Positions 21,551 to 34,052 are shown, counted from the first letter of the stretch. The stretch: DNA of 64,000 nt from Galeruca laticollis (GCA_963921935.1 OY998175.1:155494809-155558808), one strand, 5' to 3'. Notes: generated from the sequence alone by a model not told the origin. Translations and numbers: made by a program.

Positions 21551-22624
21551 CTACCGTTCGGGAAACAAATCTTTCCACTCGTGTAGAATTTTGTTTATGC
21601 CACCCTTGATATAGAATATACTATTCGGCTTACCACTTAATCCACTTGTAAAAATATATCCTACTGGCAATTTCCACTGTACGTTGATGCAATTAACCAT
21701 CCTGACAGAAGTTTCTTTTGCCATATCATTTTCATCATCTTGAAGATTAATGCCATAGTCTATATAACCATGGAATTTCTTTCCATCCCACTCGACTTGA
21801 GTTCGAATGGAAATCTCATCAATAATGAGAGCGAACAACAATATCTTTTTCAGGTGACATTGTACGTGTACTTTCAACAGTTCAATATACTCTGAAGAAA
21901 ATCCTGGTTCTGCATGTACATTTTTAAACCACTTTCCAATTGTGCTTTGATGAGATAAACATGTATTAAAAATCTGCCGAACATAATCATAGCCAATTGG
22001 AGAAAAAAAATCTTAAGGTTATAGCAAATTTTCTCAACCTATGAAAATATTTTGTTTTCTTCCCAGCTCCCGCTTCAATAATTCACCTAGTGATGGGTAA
22101 ATTATTGAGCATCTTCGAATGCTCTAAAGATAGTGAATTCTTTTTTTTAACCTTGGAAATAATTTGTTTTAAGCTTTTTATTGTTTTCTTAAAGCATCTG
22201 ATTTCTTGCTGCAATACTTTGACTGTTTTAGATTTTTGTTTTGATCTATTTACAGCTTGGATTAACTGCATTCTAAGAGGTTTTTCTCTGGGTGTTTTCT
22301 GCTCCATATTAGGACTAATCATCTCATTATCCATGGATTGCATAAGAGAAGTAGATGAAGGTTATCCAAAATATTGTAGTAGACTTTGACTTACCCGTTT
22401 TGTTTGTGGCACCCCTGAAGGTATTTAAGCAATTCTTCAAATATTGTTGGTACTGCATTATCAAGAAAATACATTTCTTTACCAATAGTGTGAAATAAAT
22501 TTCTGTCAAAACGCCTCGGGCAAAGTTTGTCATTGTTTGTAGGATGCCAGTCAAGATTATGCGTTTTTTGAACCCAAAGAGCAAGTCTCTTTGAATCAAT
22601 CATAAGGAACCTAAAAGAAAACAA
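21551..22624 (-). pseudogene. P-element/THAP9-type transposase remnant
   Basis: On the reverse strand, 22391-22624 carries the second half of a THAP domain: RLALWVQKTHNLDWHPT, LCPRRF, and AVPTIF, the conserved end of the family. It is preceded by a TTTTCTTTTAG acceptor-like sequence, so the first zinc-binding exon would be elsewhere. A coiled-coil, Lys-rich segment follows (22083-22343). The catalytic domain begins near 22010 (GYDYVRQIFNTCLSHQSTIGKW), with LLFALIIDEISIRTQVEWDG (an Asp of the RNase H fold) and SVRMVNCINVQWKLPVGYIF. It stops at 21551, so the GTP-binding part and C-terminus are missing. Frameshifts occur at poly-A runs. Confidence 0.8.
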
Positions 22625-22797
22625 GTATTTCTTTCATCAAAAAGTCAATTTATTCAACACAGATGTTAATACATTTTATACATTTTTTCCGAATGGAAAC
22701 GTAATTACCAGCCACTCGGAAAAACCTTGACATTGGAATAATTCAAGCTATTAATTTGTCGTTTACTCATGAAATAATTGGAAGGCTTTGATTGAAT

Positions 22798-22810
22798 AAA
22801 CACAGATAAG
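22798..22810. repeat. 13-bp target duplication of the Penelope copy
   Basis: AAACACAGATAAG here is repeated exactly at 25640-25652 and brackets the Penelope element. Lengths of 10-15 bp are normal for Penelope insertions. Confidence 0.85.
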
Positions 22811-23207
22811 CAATGAAATTAACTGTCTCGACCCTTACTTCGTGGAATCTGCTCATATTATTGTTCTAAATGAAACTTACTGCTTCTAGCTAATTCCACA
22901 ATATATTGAAAAATGTTGAAAAATCTAAAAAATTGACAATTGTGTCTGAATGGCAGAAGTTACATTTCATTTGATGCCTACCTGATGTTTAATAGTTATT
23001 TTTGGCTAGACCAAGAAGACCTTGTGATTGACTTAATATATGTTAATAGAAAAAAAGAAGAAGGTATGATATTACAAATATTGAAGCTTAAATATTATTA
23101 GCCCTATGGGGAGATATCCTGGATATCATTTTTCCCAATTAAGATCAGTATAATTGTGCAATGATATAGAAAACCAAGAGAACTATATCTGCTGATCTTT
23201 ACAATTA

Positions 23208-23865
23208 TCACTTAAGAAGACAGCTTGAAAGTGAAGAACTCCCTAGATTTATCTGTTCATTGACTACTTCATATTGTGGGTTTCTTAAGTGTCTTCTAAT
23301 TTCCAATTCTTCAAGGAAATCCAGTTCTTGTTTCTTATCACAAATAGGTAGTACTTCTAGTTCTGTGTTAGGTGTCAATGAATGATTGGTGTCAAGTAGA
23401 TGTTTTGCGTAGTGGGATTTATCTGGTTGTTTTAATCTGTATGCTCGTAAGTGTTCACTGTATCGGTTTTCAAAATTTCTAAGGGTCTGACTCAAATAGA
23501 CAGCATTACATTCAGGACATTTAAGTTTATATTTATCTGATTTCTTCAATGGTGATATTTTTGTTTTTACAGTTAACAATTTTGTACTTACGTTACTTTC
23601 GGTTTTAAAAGAAATTGTTGCATTCGTTGCTAAAGATGTCATCTTTGAAATATTATTAGAAATATTTCGTGCATATGTGATGGTTTTATAAGTTTTTATT
23701 TCTTTAGTTTGTTTAGGAAATATTAGTTGTAATGACACTTTTTCCTCTTTTTTATTAATTAGTTTATTTATGATATGTAATGGATAACCGTTGGATGTTA
23801 CTATTTGTTTAATTGTATTAATCTCTCTATCAAAATTACATTTGTTCATAGGAACTGGAAATGCT
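23208..23865 (-). pseudogene. Penelope GIY-YIG endonuclease segment, inverted copy
   Basis: The reverse strand encodes the region after RT: VPMNKCNFDREINTIKQIV, a Lys-rich linker, then KLKCPECNAVYLSQTL, which is the Cys-bearing entry of the Penelope GIY-YIG domain. It continues with NRYSEHLRAY, SHYAKHLLDTNHSL and ELDFLEELEIRRHLRN. The strand is open over its whole length, unlike the forward copy. It has no RT of its own, so it is a partial copy. Confidence 0.82.
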
Positions 23866-23879
23866 CTATGTCCATCGTA

Positions 23880-25350
23880 AATACGAATCCTCATTCTGCA
23901 CAATTATATGGAACCGTTAAATTACATGAAATAACGAAACTAATTAGACCTGTAGCTTCTTATGGTAATACTCTTAATAATATATTGGCAAAGAGAATTA
24001 ACAATATACTTAATAGTTACGGATATACATCTAAATACTCAATTAGAAATTCAATTGAACTAATCAAAAAATTTAAAGCATTCAACTTATAAGATAACTC
24101 TAAGCTCATTTCATTTGATGTTACTAATATGTTCACTAAAATTCCTCCTAAAGAATGTCTAACACTTGTAAGAAAATTACTAGAAGATAAAAATATTAAT
24201 CTAGGAATAATATCAGATATACTTAATTTATTTAATGTATGTATTAATCAGAATTATTTCACTTTTGACAATAAGATATATATTCAAAATGAAGTTTTAC
24301 CAATTGGAAGCCCTATATCACCAATTTTGGCGAATATTATTATGAACAGGTGGGAAAGAAAAATCTTTGAGAGTGATATTTCAAAAAATGTTTTATTTTG
24401 GTATAGATATGTAGATGACATATTATCTTGCTTTATAGATAGTGAACGACAATTAAATATATTTTTCAACCACATTAATAATTTACACCCAAAGATCAAA
24501 TTTACAGTAGAAGTTGAAGAAAATAGCTCAATAAATTTTCTTGATTTCAAAATTCAAAGAGTTAATAATCTACTTGATTATTCAATTTACCGAAAACCAA
24601 CACACACTGATGTGACTATTCCATATAGTTCCAATCACCCCATGTCACATAAACTAGCGGCATATAATTCATTTTCAGTTCCTATGAACAAATGTAATTT
24701 TGATAGAGAGATTAATACAATTAAACAAATAACAGCATCCAACGGTTATCCATTACATATGATAAATAAACTAATTAATAAAAAAGAGGAAAAAGTGTCA
24801 TTACAACTAATATTACCTAAACAAACTAAAGAAATAAAAACTTATAAAACCATCACATATGCAGTAAATATTTCTAATAACATTTCAAAGATAATATGTT
24901 TAGCATCAAATACAAATTTCTTTTAAAACAGAAAGTAACGTAGGTACAAAATTTTTAAATGTAAAAACAAAAATATCACCATTGAAGAAATCAGGTATAT
25001 AGAAACTTAAATGTCCAGAATGTAATGCTGTATGGATCAGACCATTAGAAATTTGAAATTTTGAAATCCGATACAGTGAACACTTACGAGTATACAGATT
25101 AAAACAACCAGATAAATCCCACTGCTCAAAACATCTACTTGTCACTTAACACAGAACTAGAAGTACTACATATTCGTGATACGAAACAAGAACTGGATTT
25201 CCTTGAAGAATTGAAAATTAGAAGACACTTAAGAAACCCACAATATGAAGTAGTCAATGAACAGAAAAATCTAGGGTTCTCCACTTTTAAACTGTCTTCT
25301 TATGTGATAATTGTAAAGATCAGCAGATATAGTTTTCTTGGTTTTCTATA
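23880..25350 (+). pseudogene. Penelope reverse transcriptase and GIY-YIG endonuclease, broken
   Basis: RT text starts at about 23886 (HSAQLYGTVKLHEITKLIRPV) and breaks with a TAA at about 24090. From 24110 it shows SFDVTNMFTKIP, LPIGSPISPILANIIM, FWYRYVDDILSCF (YVDD catalytic box), FLDF and RKPTHTDV, all hallmark Penelope RT blocks. The ORF ends with TAA at 24926. The endonuclease part from about 24960 is damaged (MSLNTELEVL onwards at 25139 is open again). About 400 N-terminal residues are missing. The RT core is well conserved. Confidence 0.85.
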
Positions 25351-25652
25351 ACATTGCATAGTTATACTGATCTTAATTGGGAAAAATGATATTCAGGATA
25401 TAACCATAGGGCTAATAATATCTAAGCTTTAATATTTCTAATATCATATCTTCTTCTTTTTTCTATTAACATGTATTAAGTCAATCACTTCTTGATCTAG
25501 CCTAAAATAACTATTAAAAATCAGGTAGGCATCAAATGAAATGTTACTTCTGTCATTCTGACGATGATATTTAATATCGAAACAATGGACAATTTTTAAG
25601 AATTTTCAACATTTTTCAATATATTGTGGAATTAGCTAGAAACACAGATAAG

Positions 25653-28074
25653 TAAATTTAAGGATTCTCAATCCACTGCAGTGGAGTTTCTTTTTTAAAT
25701 TATCTTATAACGAGAATATTTTGAAAATTATTAAACTTTCTACTATTTAACATTTTATTATTTACCTGTGAAAAAATTCCAGGCTCTTAATTCTCTCTTC
25801 GGCTTTTGCTACCATAAGCAGAACAACTCATCATATCAAAACACTAGAATGTTATACTTTTTCACTGAAAATGTATTCAAAATTCCATCAAATAACTTCG
25901 ACGTCACCAGCTATGTTTGTTACCAAAAAATGGCGTCTCTTCGAAATTTGGACGCAACTTCAATGCGTGTTACCCGTCCTCTCTCTTATCTAGTAGAGAT
26001 TTAACGTTTGTGATTAGTAGCATATATTTTTTTTACCCTTTATACTTATACTAACCTATACAATTGAAATATAATCAATATAGGTATCAACTTCTGAGTA
26101 TTATGAATTTGTGTTAGCCTTAATCACCAAACTGTGTTCTTCTGGTTAAGAAACATGGCGGTTGGAAGTTATCAACGGTCGTTGATGAATCGGTATCACA
26201 CAGGACAGAAATGGCTAATAAAGTGTTAAGAACGTGTAGCAGTGCTGAAATAAGATCCGATTTGCGACTAAGTACATTAACGACAGTTGTATCTATGACA
26301 GAAAAAATATAATTTAAACACTACAAAATTCGACTGTTGTAGCGAATACATCAAGGAACATGTCATTCATGCAATGCACATTTAATAATTGTACTTTTGA
26401 TATAAAGGAAATGTGATATTTTGTTACCTGTCAACAGAGATAAAATGTCAAATGTCACAGACAAAATATCTCCTAGCTGATTCTAATCTGACCTGTTTTC
26501 TGCAATTCTTCTCCATTCCACTCCCATAAACATCACACTCTCACCTCTTTAGAGATATTGTGGTCTCCTTTTCCGTCTTATTGTATATCTAGTTATCTAA
26601 AATAGATTATTGGCGATTCATCTGTCATCGCTTCTTCTGGCAAGGTATCAGCAAGCCAGTTCCATTTTAACTTATTCATTCTACAAATTACATCAGTAAC
26701 TTTGATTTGCTCTCTAATTTATGTGTTTCGTTTTCTATCTCCAACGTCCATTTCTCCATGTTTCTCTATATTGTGTTTGCATAGTTTTGCTAGTTAATGT
26801 CAAATACTCATCAAAAACAGAAATTATTGATTATTGATAAGAAGAAATGAAACACTCTGGAAAAGCTCCTCTGAAAAGTCTTACTAAACCCACAAGGGTA
26901 AGAAAACATAAGGAGTAAGTAGGTAAGTCAGTCGATTTATAAAAAATGAACAATAATAACTAGAAGAAAAATGTATAAACAAAAATGAATAAGGATGATT
27001 CTTTATTGCTTACTTTCCAATCAAAATGAAAAGTTAAACTTGATTATTGAAAAGCATATTAATTATTCAGGCTCTTACCCAGCTCAACAAACTTCTCTAT
27101 TGTTGTTTCACTCCTATGAGTCCCTGAAATATCCCTATTCCCTATTAAAAGCATATCCGCTTCCCTACACCGTCTACAAATGCCTTTGCGGCAATATATT
27201 ATTTTTTTAAGAGAAGTACGCTACAGAGTAAGGAACGTTAACCACTTGACTTAATAAGTATTTGATTTATGTAAGAAGAGAGACTGCATGTGACAGCGTT
27301 ACTTATTGCAGGCTCTCTTTCTCTCGACCTTCCTAATATTTCATTACGAAACAGATACAAGTATGACAAAGAATTATATTTTTAATGTCGAAAAAAAAAG
27401 TGTTACCCTAATATAGTTTGGTATTATCTTCCTCGGGGACGATTTAATAAACTTTAGTTTTTTCCAAGGTTATTAATGTAGTGGAGGTGTCGGGAGTCTA
27501 AGAGGAAAAATACTATATATTTTTGCACATTGAGTTAAATGTGAACATTGTTAAGTTTTGGAGTTAATTGAGAGTTGAAGAAGTGGAGGATTTACCGCCG
27601 GTTGGCTATTCAATTGTTGCCGCCCCAATTGACCTCTAAAATTCGATACTCTAGTTGACAATCATATTAATAACATTTATATTGTCAATGAAATTGCAAC
27701 TTTGTGATTTGTACTCTATCTTCCTCATAAATCAGCTTTTTTCGTTATTAGTATGATTGTGAACTAGGGGAGCGTTGCGTCAGTTACAATATTATTTTTA
27801 CATCCCATGATTTAGAGAATATTACGAAAGAAATAGTTCTGAGCTAAAAAAGCTCAATCGTGTACTAATTAGGGTAAGGCATAGGTCTTAAATATACTTC
27901 CATAATATGAACACATCTTACAAAAAATGAAGTGCATATGGTAAACGTTGTTAAATACGAGAAAAGTATTGGTTTACCCCAAAAAAAGTTGGAAATTTTT
28001 TTTTGAGTTATTTTTACGTTTTCCATCAACAACAACACGAAAAAATGGTTTTTAGAAAAAAAATCCTGTGTGTA
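25653..28074. other. AT-rich DNA, no supported gene
   Basis: Only short ORFs without recognisable domains occur (for example 25768-26004, 26995-27210). No repeat boundaries or RNA genes are seen. Confidence 0.45.
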
Positions 28075-28103
28075 TGTCGTCGTCGTCGTCGTCGTTGTCG
28101 TCG
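28075..28103. repeat. (GTC)n microsatellite
   Basis: Nine near-perfect GTC units directly before the satellite block. Confidence 0.85.
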
Positions 28104-28111
28104 GCCACTTT

Positions 28112-28888
28112 TTCTTACATGTCTTGTTATCACGATACAGCTTCCGGAGTGCAATAATTCACCAATTTTATGATCGCATATTGTTAAGGACATGTCACAG
28201 ATGAACCCTATTAATTTTCAGCTCACCAGAGCCAGTACAACGGGTGCTATGGTACTTGAAGTACGAGATTTTCTAATTTTTTGAGAAATTTAAGTTTGTT
28301 AGCACGATACAGCCTCCGGAGTTTAACAAGTCACCAATTTTATGATTGAATATTATTCAGGACATCTGACTGATGAACTCTATTAATTTTTAGCTTACCA
28401 GAGCCAATACAACAGGTTCTACAGTACTTTAAGAACGATATTTTTGTCACTTTTGGAGAAGTTTCAGTTTGTTAACACGATACAGCCTCCAGAGTAGATA
28501 CAAGTGACCAATTTTATGATTGGATATTATTCAGAGCGTCTCAAAGATGAACCCTATCGATATTAAGGTCACTAAAGCCAGTACAACGGGTGCTATAGTA
28601 CTTGAAGTACCAATTTTTTGTCATTTTAGGAGAATTTTCAGTTTGTTAGCACGATACAGCCTCCAGAGAGTATACGATTGATCAATTTTATGATTGAATA
28701 TTGTTCAAGGTGTCTCACAGATGTACCCTATTGATTCTCAGTTGACTAGAGAGAGTACAGCGGGTCCTATAAATCCAGATATACTACATTTTTGGTTATT
28801 TTTAGAGAAATTTCGGTTTGTTAGCACGATACATCCCCCGAAGTGTATACAAGTAACAATTTTATGATAGAATATTGTTCAGGGCCAC
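28112..28888. repeat. Satellite DNA, period about 172-175 bp, ~4.5 monomers
   Basis: The marker CACGATACA recurs at 28131, 28303, 28476, 28650 and 28825, giving spacings of 172, 173, 174 and 175. Each monomer also carries CCAATTTTATGATTG-like, GATGAACCCTATT-like and CCAGTACAACGGGTGCTA-like segments in the same order. Monomers have diverged noticeably. The last one is cut at about 28888. The length is near that of a nucleosome, common for insect satellites. No ORF runs through it. Confidence 0.88.
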
Positions 28889-29640
28889 AGATGCGGAAAA
28901 GTTACTTTTAATCTTTAAAACCATTTATCTTTTCCTTCAAACGTCAATAAATCTGTCATTTTTCGACTGTGTAGGCGACCGTAAAATTTCATTTTTCCTC
29001 CGCCGGAGCCTTAGTTTTCACTTTCCCGCCAGCGGAGAGAAAAGTGTTATTATAGCAACATAGATAGAAACGCAGCCGGAGACGCAATAATTGTAAAAAA
29101 TAAATTAATATTGTTGACACTGTCCACCGACAGCTTTATGTTACATTACTATAGCAACAACCTGTGCCTACTCACCGACACCGGTCTAAACCGCCTTGCG
29201 AACCCAATTATGTTTAAAAATTATTACTATCAAAAACAGACGTTTTTGCATTAATTTGTCGACATTTGAAGAGAAAACAGCATCTTTTATTTGGAGGAAA
29301 AGTTACTTTTCATGACTTGCTCTCAATTACCAGCCTCACTCCGTTCGGCTGTTAAACACGAGCGGGTCATGAAAAGTATCACTTTTCCTCCATATAAAAT
29401 AATATACTATTTTTGCACCTACAGTTCAATAACAATCGAATAATATCTTTTTTAAATTATCTGTTAACAATCCAGTTAATGCTGACAATGAAGTCAATTG
29501 AGTTATCAACGTTTTACATTATCTTTTTGCGAGATATTAAATCAAACTCATGAATTATATTGTCGTATGAAATGTTGTTCATTAGTTCTGTACAATAGAG
29601 CTAAGGCGTTTAGCTTTTCTTGTCTTGAAGTATATCTTAT
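28889..29640. other. Non-coding; contains a ~118-bp hairpin element
   Basis: At 29285-29402 the sequence TTTGGAGGAAAAGTTACTTTTCATGAC and, inverted, GTCATGAAAAGTATCACTTTTCCTCC form a long imperfect hairpin around a GC-richer loop. The same GGAAAAGTTACTTTT words appear at 28895. This looks like a small MITE or a terminal remnant. The rest is AT-rich without ORFs. Confidence 0.45.
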
Positions 29641-29644
29641 ATAG

Positions 29645-29676
<32 letters not shown>

Positions 29677-29721
29677 TTTATTATTATTATTACTATTATT
29701 ATTATTATTATTATTATTATT
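29641..29721. repeat. (ATT)n microsatellite, imperfect
   Basis: About 27 triplets with a few substitutions. It directly precedes the 5' region of the next LINE, which may have inserted at its edge. Confidence 0.92.
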
Positions 29722-30079
29722 GGTGGAATAGTTGTCACAGTAACATTACATATAAATAGCTCGGTGAAAATCAGATATTTGACTTGGTATTTTTGTGAAT
29801 TAATTATTTTTTGTGAGAGCAGCACGTTAATAAGAGTATATTTTGTTTGTGCAATTGTGGAAGACATCAAAAACTGAAAGTTTAGTGATATACACTTGTT
29901 TTTACCATCCAACTGTGAGTATAAAAATAATTTATTTATACTGATAACAGTAATTAACATCTTGGACATTGATGTTATTCCACCACGGTAAAAATTTTGG
30001 TTAAAATATTAGCTGAAAATCACGAGAAATAGAAATATTTGATATTTAGATTTGCTCCATTGGCAAATACTGAATAGGA

Positions 30080-31060
30080 ATGTCGGACGCTGATCCTGAA
30101 GTTCCACATGAGTCATCGGAAGCGTGTATTAGATGTCGGAAAACTGTAAAAAAAATTAACTACGCATCTCGGTGTACCAAATGCGGTACTTTATCACACA
30201 ATAGTTGCTTAAGGGACGTGAAAAATGTGAAACATATGAGTGACGGCTCAGTGATTTGCTGTGGGGATACAGAGAGAAAGGTTAAAGAAGTAAAAGATAC
30301 GAAATCAGATCATGAATTGGGTAGTGTGGCAGATAAGATCACAATTAAATACCTAGAAGAGATAATAAAACAAAAAGATTAATTAATTAAAAATCAGGAA
30401 GTTGCAATTCAAAAACAAGATCTCGCCATAAATTGTCTAAGGGACCAACTATCTTTATTAAAATGTGTTACCACGGATGCAACTTCTTCACATTTAAATC
30501 TAGAGGTACCGAAAAATTCAACAGTTCTCAGAACTCCTACTCTACCCTCTCCGCTATCAAAAAATGGGAATACACCTGTAATAAAATGTAATGATCCCTG
30601 TAAAAATCAGCCGGTAACAACGAATGCTTTAAGAAATGCACTTCATAATGCAAAAACTGTCCAGGTTTGCCATGATGTGGTTAATTTGACAAAGAGTGAT
30701 TTATTGGATGCGGGAATGAAGAAGAAGACAACAAGAAACATATTGAAAGGAAGTAACGGAGATTTCTCAAAATGCCCATTCAAAGCAGCAGTATCCTTCA
30801 CAAATAGCCATAGACATTATCACGTGACAAATTTTGAACCCGACGTAGACCCAAATGATTTAAAGGACTATTTGAAAAATTATGCGCCCAATGTTATAGT
30901 TATTAAATTGAATTCACGTCAACCTAGTGCTTATTCATCATTCAAAATTTCAGTGCCTGTTAATGAAGTGGACAGTATTCTTAAGAATGATATATGGCCA
31001 GACAATATATCAGTAAATAGGTTTTTTTCAGGGAGACGTCAAATTCAGTTCACCAGTTAG
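30080..31060 (+). pseudogene. LINE ORF1 with PHD-like finger, one premature stop
   Basis: The ATG at 30080 opens a protein with a Cys/His finger at residues about 17-60. It reads CIRCRKTVKKINYASRCTKC, then HNSC and ICC, the spacing of a PHD-type finger. A TAA at 30380-30382 interrupts it; the same frame reopens at once with a Gln/Lys-rich coiled-coil stretch. The downstream part (30677-31060) resembles the RNA-binding C-terminal domain of CR1/L2-type ORF1, with YHVTNFEPDVDPNDLKDYLK and SAYSSFKISVPVNEVD. Original length would be 326 codons. ORF2 overlaps its last codons in the -1 frame. Confidence 0.78.
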
Positions 31061-33865
31061 TACATAATTTGTGTGAAGATGATAATATATTCATTGATGC
31101 AATGCTTTTTGAAAAATTTGAGTACTCAGTATGTCATCTAAATGTCCAAAGTCTTACAAATAAAGTCAATAACCTGACTGTATTCTTGGATGAATATCCA
31201 TTTGATATACTCTGCATTGGTGAGCACTGGCTTGATATAAATAGTTTAGAGAGCATCAAATTAAGTGGTTACTCATTAGCATCTAGTTACTGTAGATCTT
31301 CTAGAAAATTACATGGTGGTGTAGCTATATTTGCATATCCTCATATTAATTTAAGTTATATTGATATCAGTGACTTTTGTATACCTTTCCATGCGGAGTT
31401 CTGTGATGCTGAAATAAAACAAAGAAATTGTGTTTTGTTAGCCATATACAGATCATCCAGTAAAGGCAAATTAGAAATATTTGTGGATCAGCTACAGAGT
31501 GTTATTAATAAGTTATACACAAAGTACAAATCTATTATTATCATGGGGGATTTTAATCTAGACTTGAATGATGATAGTGAGTACTCAAAGATTTTGATAA
31601 ATATTTTTTGTGCGTATGGTCTAAGGCACTTGGTTCATATGCCGACTAGAATAACTAACACAACTAGCTCATGTATTCATAATATAGTCACAAACTTAGA
31701 TGATGATAAACTCTATACAGGGTTGTATGAACCATTAGTGTCGGATCATAGTGGTAATTATTTGTTTTTTAGAATTGATCATTGTAATAATACATCCGTT
31801 AGGAAGTGTATGAGAAGAATTGTAAATAATAATAATTTAATTAGTTTTGTAAACCAAATTCAGGAAGTTCAATGGCCTGATTCTGGACGACTAAATTCGG
31901 ATCAGTATGCAAATCTCATTACCGATATACTGTCTACATGTGCTGATACATGTTTTCCTTTGAAATCAATTGCTCATAGAAAGACAGCTTTAAACTGGTT
32001 TACAAGCGAACTTAAGGCAAAGCGTAATGAAGTCTACCATTTGAGAGAGAAATTTAGGTCTGAAAAATCACTCTTAGATTGGTATAAATACTGTCAATTG
32101 CGGAAAGACTACCGTAAATCGCTTAAAATTGCGAAAAAGAATGCATATGAAAAAACATTAATGAGTCAGATAACAAGAGTAAAGCTATCTGGAGTATTGT
32201 AAATCAGGAAAGAAACACTAAACATCAGAACAGAGTGTCGCACACATTAGAATCTAGTGAATTCAACAAATTTTTCGTAGGCATATCGGAAACTATTCTG
32301 AAAAGTATTGACAGTCCCCAAACTGACCCATTACATTTTTTGAATGCCCTACCTAGACCATCATCATCCTTTTTCATGTCGTCAATTTTGGAGACTGATG
32401 TTCACGAGGCTGTATTATCTCTAAAATGTAAACAAGTCTGGATTTTTATAATTTAAACGCAAAGATGATTAAAGTTACTTTGACTTCGCTAGTTGGACCA
32501 TTGACAACCTTATACAACAAATGTATAAATGAGGGGAACTGGCCCCACGTACTGAAAATATCAAAAATTATTCCGGTATTCAAAAGTGGCGACATCGATC
32601 TCGTTAACAACTATAGGCCTATAGCTATTATACCTGTAATCTCCAAAATATTTGAAATACTGATAAAAAATAAACTAAGCTCCTATTTAGAACATAAGAA
32701 CTTAATATCTGAATGTCAATTTGGGTTTCAGAAACATAAGTCAACCATTCTGGCAATCTTGAATGTGATTGAGAGCATAGTTGAGGGTCTGGATGCGGGT
32801 AAAAACACGTACGCCATTATGTGTGACCTAACTAAGGCCTTCGACTGTGTGAGCTCGGACATATTATTGCGAAAGATGGAACATTACGGATTCCGTGGTA
32901 GAGAGTTGGAATTGCTTAAATCTTATTTGGAAAATCGTCAGCAATACGTAAGCTACAATGGCTGTGAATCTAGTCAGATGTCGGTAAACGATGGAGTCCC
33001 GCAGGGTTCAGTGTTAGGACCATTATTATTTTTACTATACATAAACGATCTACCGGCGTCTCTTGAGTGTCGATCGGTTTTATTTGCAGACGATGCTACA
33101 TTCTTAACGAAAGGAGAGGAAAATGTCAGCATCGAGAATCTAAAGTTAGCTAAATCTTGGTTTGATTCAAACAATTTGAAATTAAACGATGGGAAAACTA
33201 AAAAAATAACATTTAGCTCTGTAAAACGAGGTACCAAAGGGGAATCTGTGAAATTGTTGGGTATCACATTAGATCCTAGTATCAATTGGGGGGACCACAT
33301 AGACTCACTATGCTCAAAGATTTCATCACAGATTTTTGCAATGAGACAATTACGCTCATCTATTGGTAGTAATCTTGTTATGCGTACGATTTACTTTGCG
33401 TTGATCCACAGTCATCTGGCTTATGGTATCTCTCTATGGGGTAACTCTAGCAGAGTACAAAGAGTCTTTACTCTTCAGAAGACTGCTTTGCGCATTATTC
33501 ATAATGCAAAAAGTCGAATACATTGCAGTGGACTTTTCGCGGAATATGGGATCCTGCCATTTCCTTGCATGTACATGTTTGAGACACTTCTGTGTATTCA
33601 TAGGGGTGTACTACATATGGCAACTCATTCTGGTGTTCACTGTTATACCACCAGAGGTGCAGAGCGACTCATTGTGCCTTTTTCTAGGCTGCATCAAACA
33701 CAATACAACAAACTAGATGTTAGATTGTATAACAAGTTTCTAGATTTGCATGCTGATAAGAATGTGAAAAATATGAGCCAGAATCAGTTCTATAGATTTT
33801 CAAAACAATTTTTACTACAAAATTGTTTTTACGCAGTTCGGGACTACATGTCGTTCAATTATTAG
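31057..33865 (+). pseudogene. LINE ORF2: endonuclease and reverse transcriptase, two frameshifts
   Basis: The first block (to 32202) is an APE-type endonuclease: CHLNVQSLTNKVNNL, CIGEHWL (catalytic Glu), IIIMGDFNLDLNDD (Asp/Asn) and LVSDHSGNYLF (terminal Asp-His). A Lys-rich linker follows. Frameshifts near 32180 and 32445 displace the frame. The RT is open from 32465 to 33865: NNYRPIAIIPVISKIFE, CQFGFQKHKST, MCDLTKAFDCV (first Asp), GVPQGSVLGPLLF, LFADDATFL (catalytic Asp pair), LKLNDGKT and KLLGITLD. The C-terminus is a long thumb ending in FYAVRDYMSFNY. No RNase H domain is present. All catalytic residues are kept. Confidence 0.87.
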
Positions 33866-34052
33866 TCTTACTAATTCATTCTTACATATATGTTACTTCA
33901 GAAATCTAATTTTATGAAAACATTGGTTTAACTTTATTTCTATTCTATTATCTGATTTAGGAATTTTGATAACTACTTAGTAATTTAGTATTAGGACTAC
34001 ACAAATGCTTTTGTATTTAAAACTGGTCAATAAATCGTATCGTATCGTATCG

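Larger units (their letters stand above)
22811..25639 (+). mobile_element. Penelope-like retroelement with large inverted arms
   Basis: The unit between the 13-bp duplications consists of three parts. First is a 75-bp tail (22811-22885). Then comes a left arm in reverse orientation (22886 to about 23865). A single-copy RT segment (about 23866-24670) separates it from the right arm in forward orientation (about 24671-25639). The two arms are inverted copies of about 970 bp, both carrying the GIY-YIG end of the ORF and the 3' flank. Partial inverted copies are a known habit of Penelope elements. The RT lacks its N-terminal part and has stops. The right arm retains a hammerhead-like core at 25558-25583 that the left arm has lost. 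Confidence 0.85.

Noticed and set aside
28112..28888. Regular repeats that could suggest a CRISPR-like array
   Set aside because: Monomers are repeated over their full ~173 bp, with no unique spacers, and the genome is eukaryotic. It is satellite DNA.
29637..29969. Reverse-strand ORF ending in poly-Ile
   Set aside because: Produced by translating the (ATT)n microsatellite; no domain content.
30080..30382. PHD-finger ORF as a host regulator
   Set aside because: It continues past the stop into a LINE ORF1 and is directly followed by a LINE ORF2.
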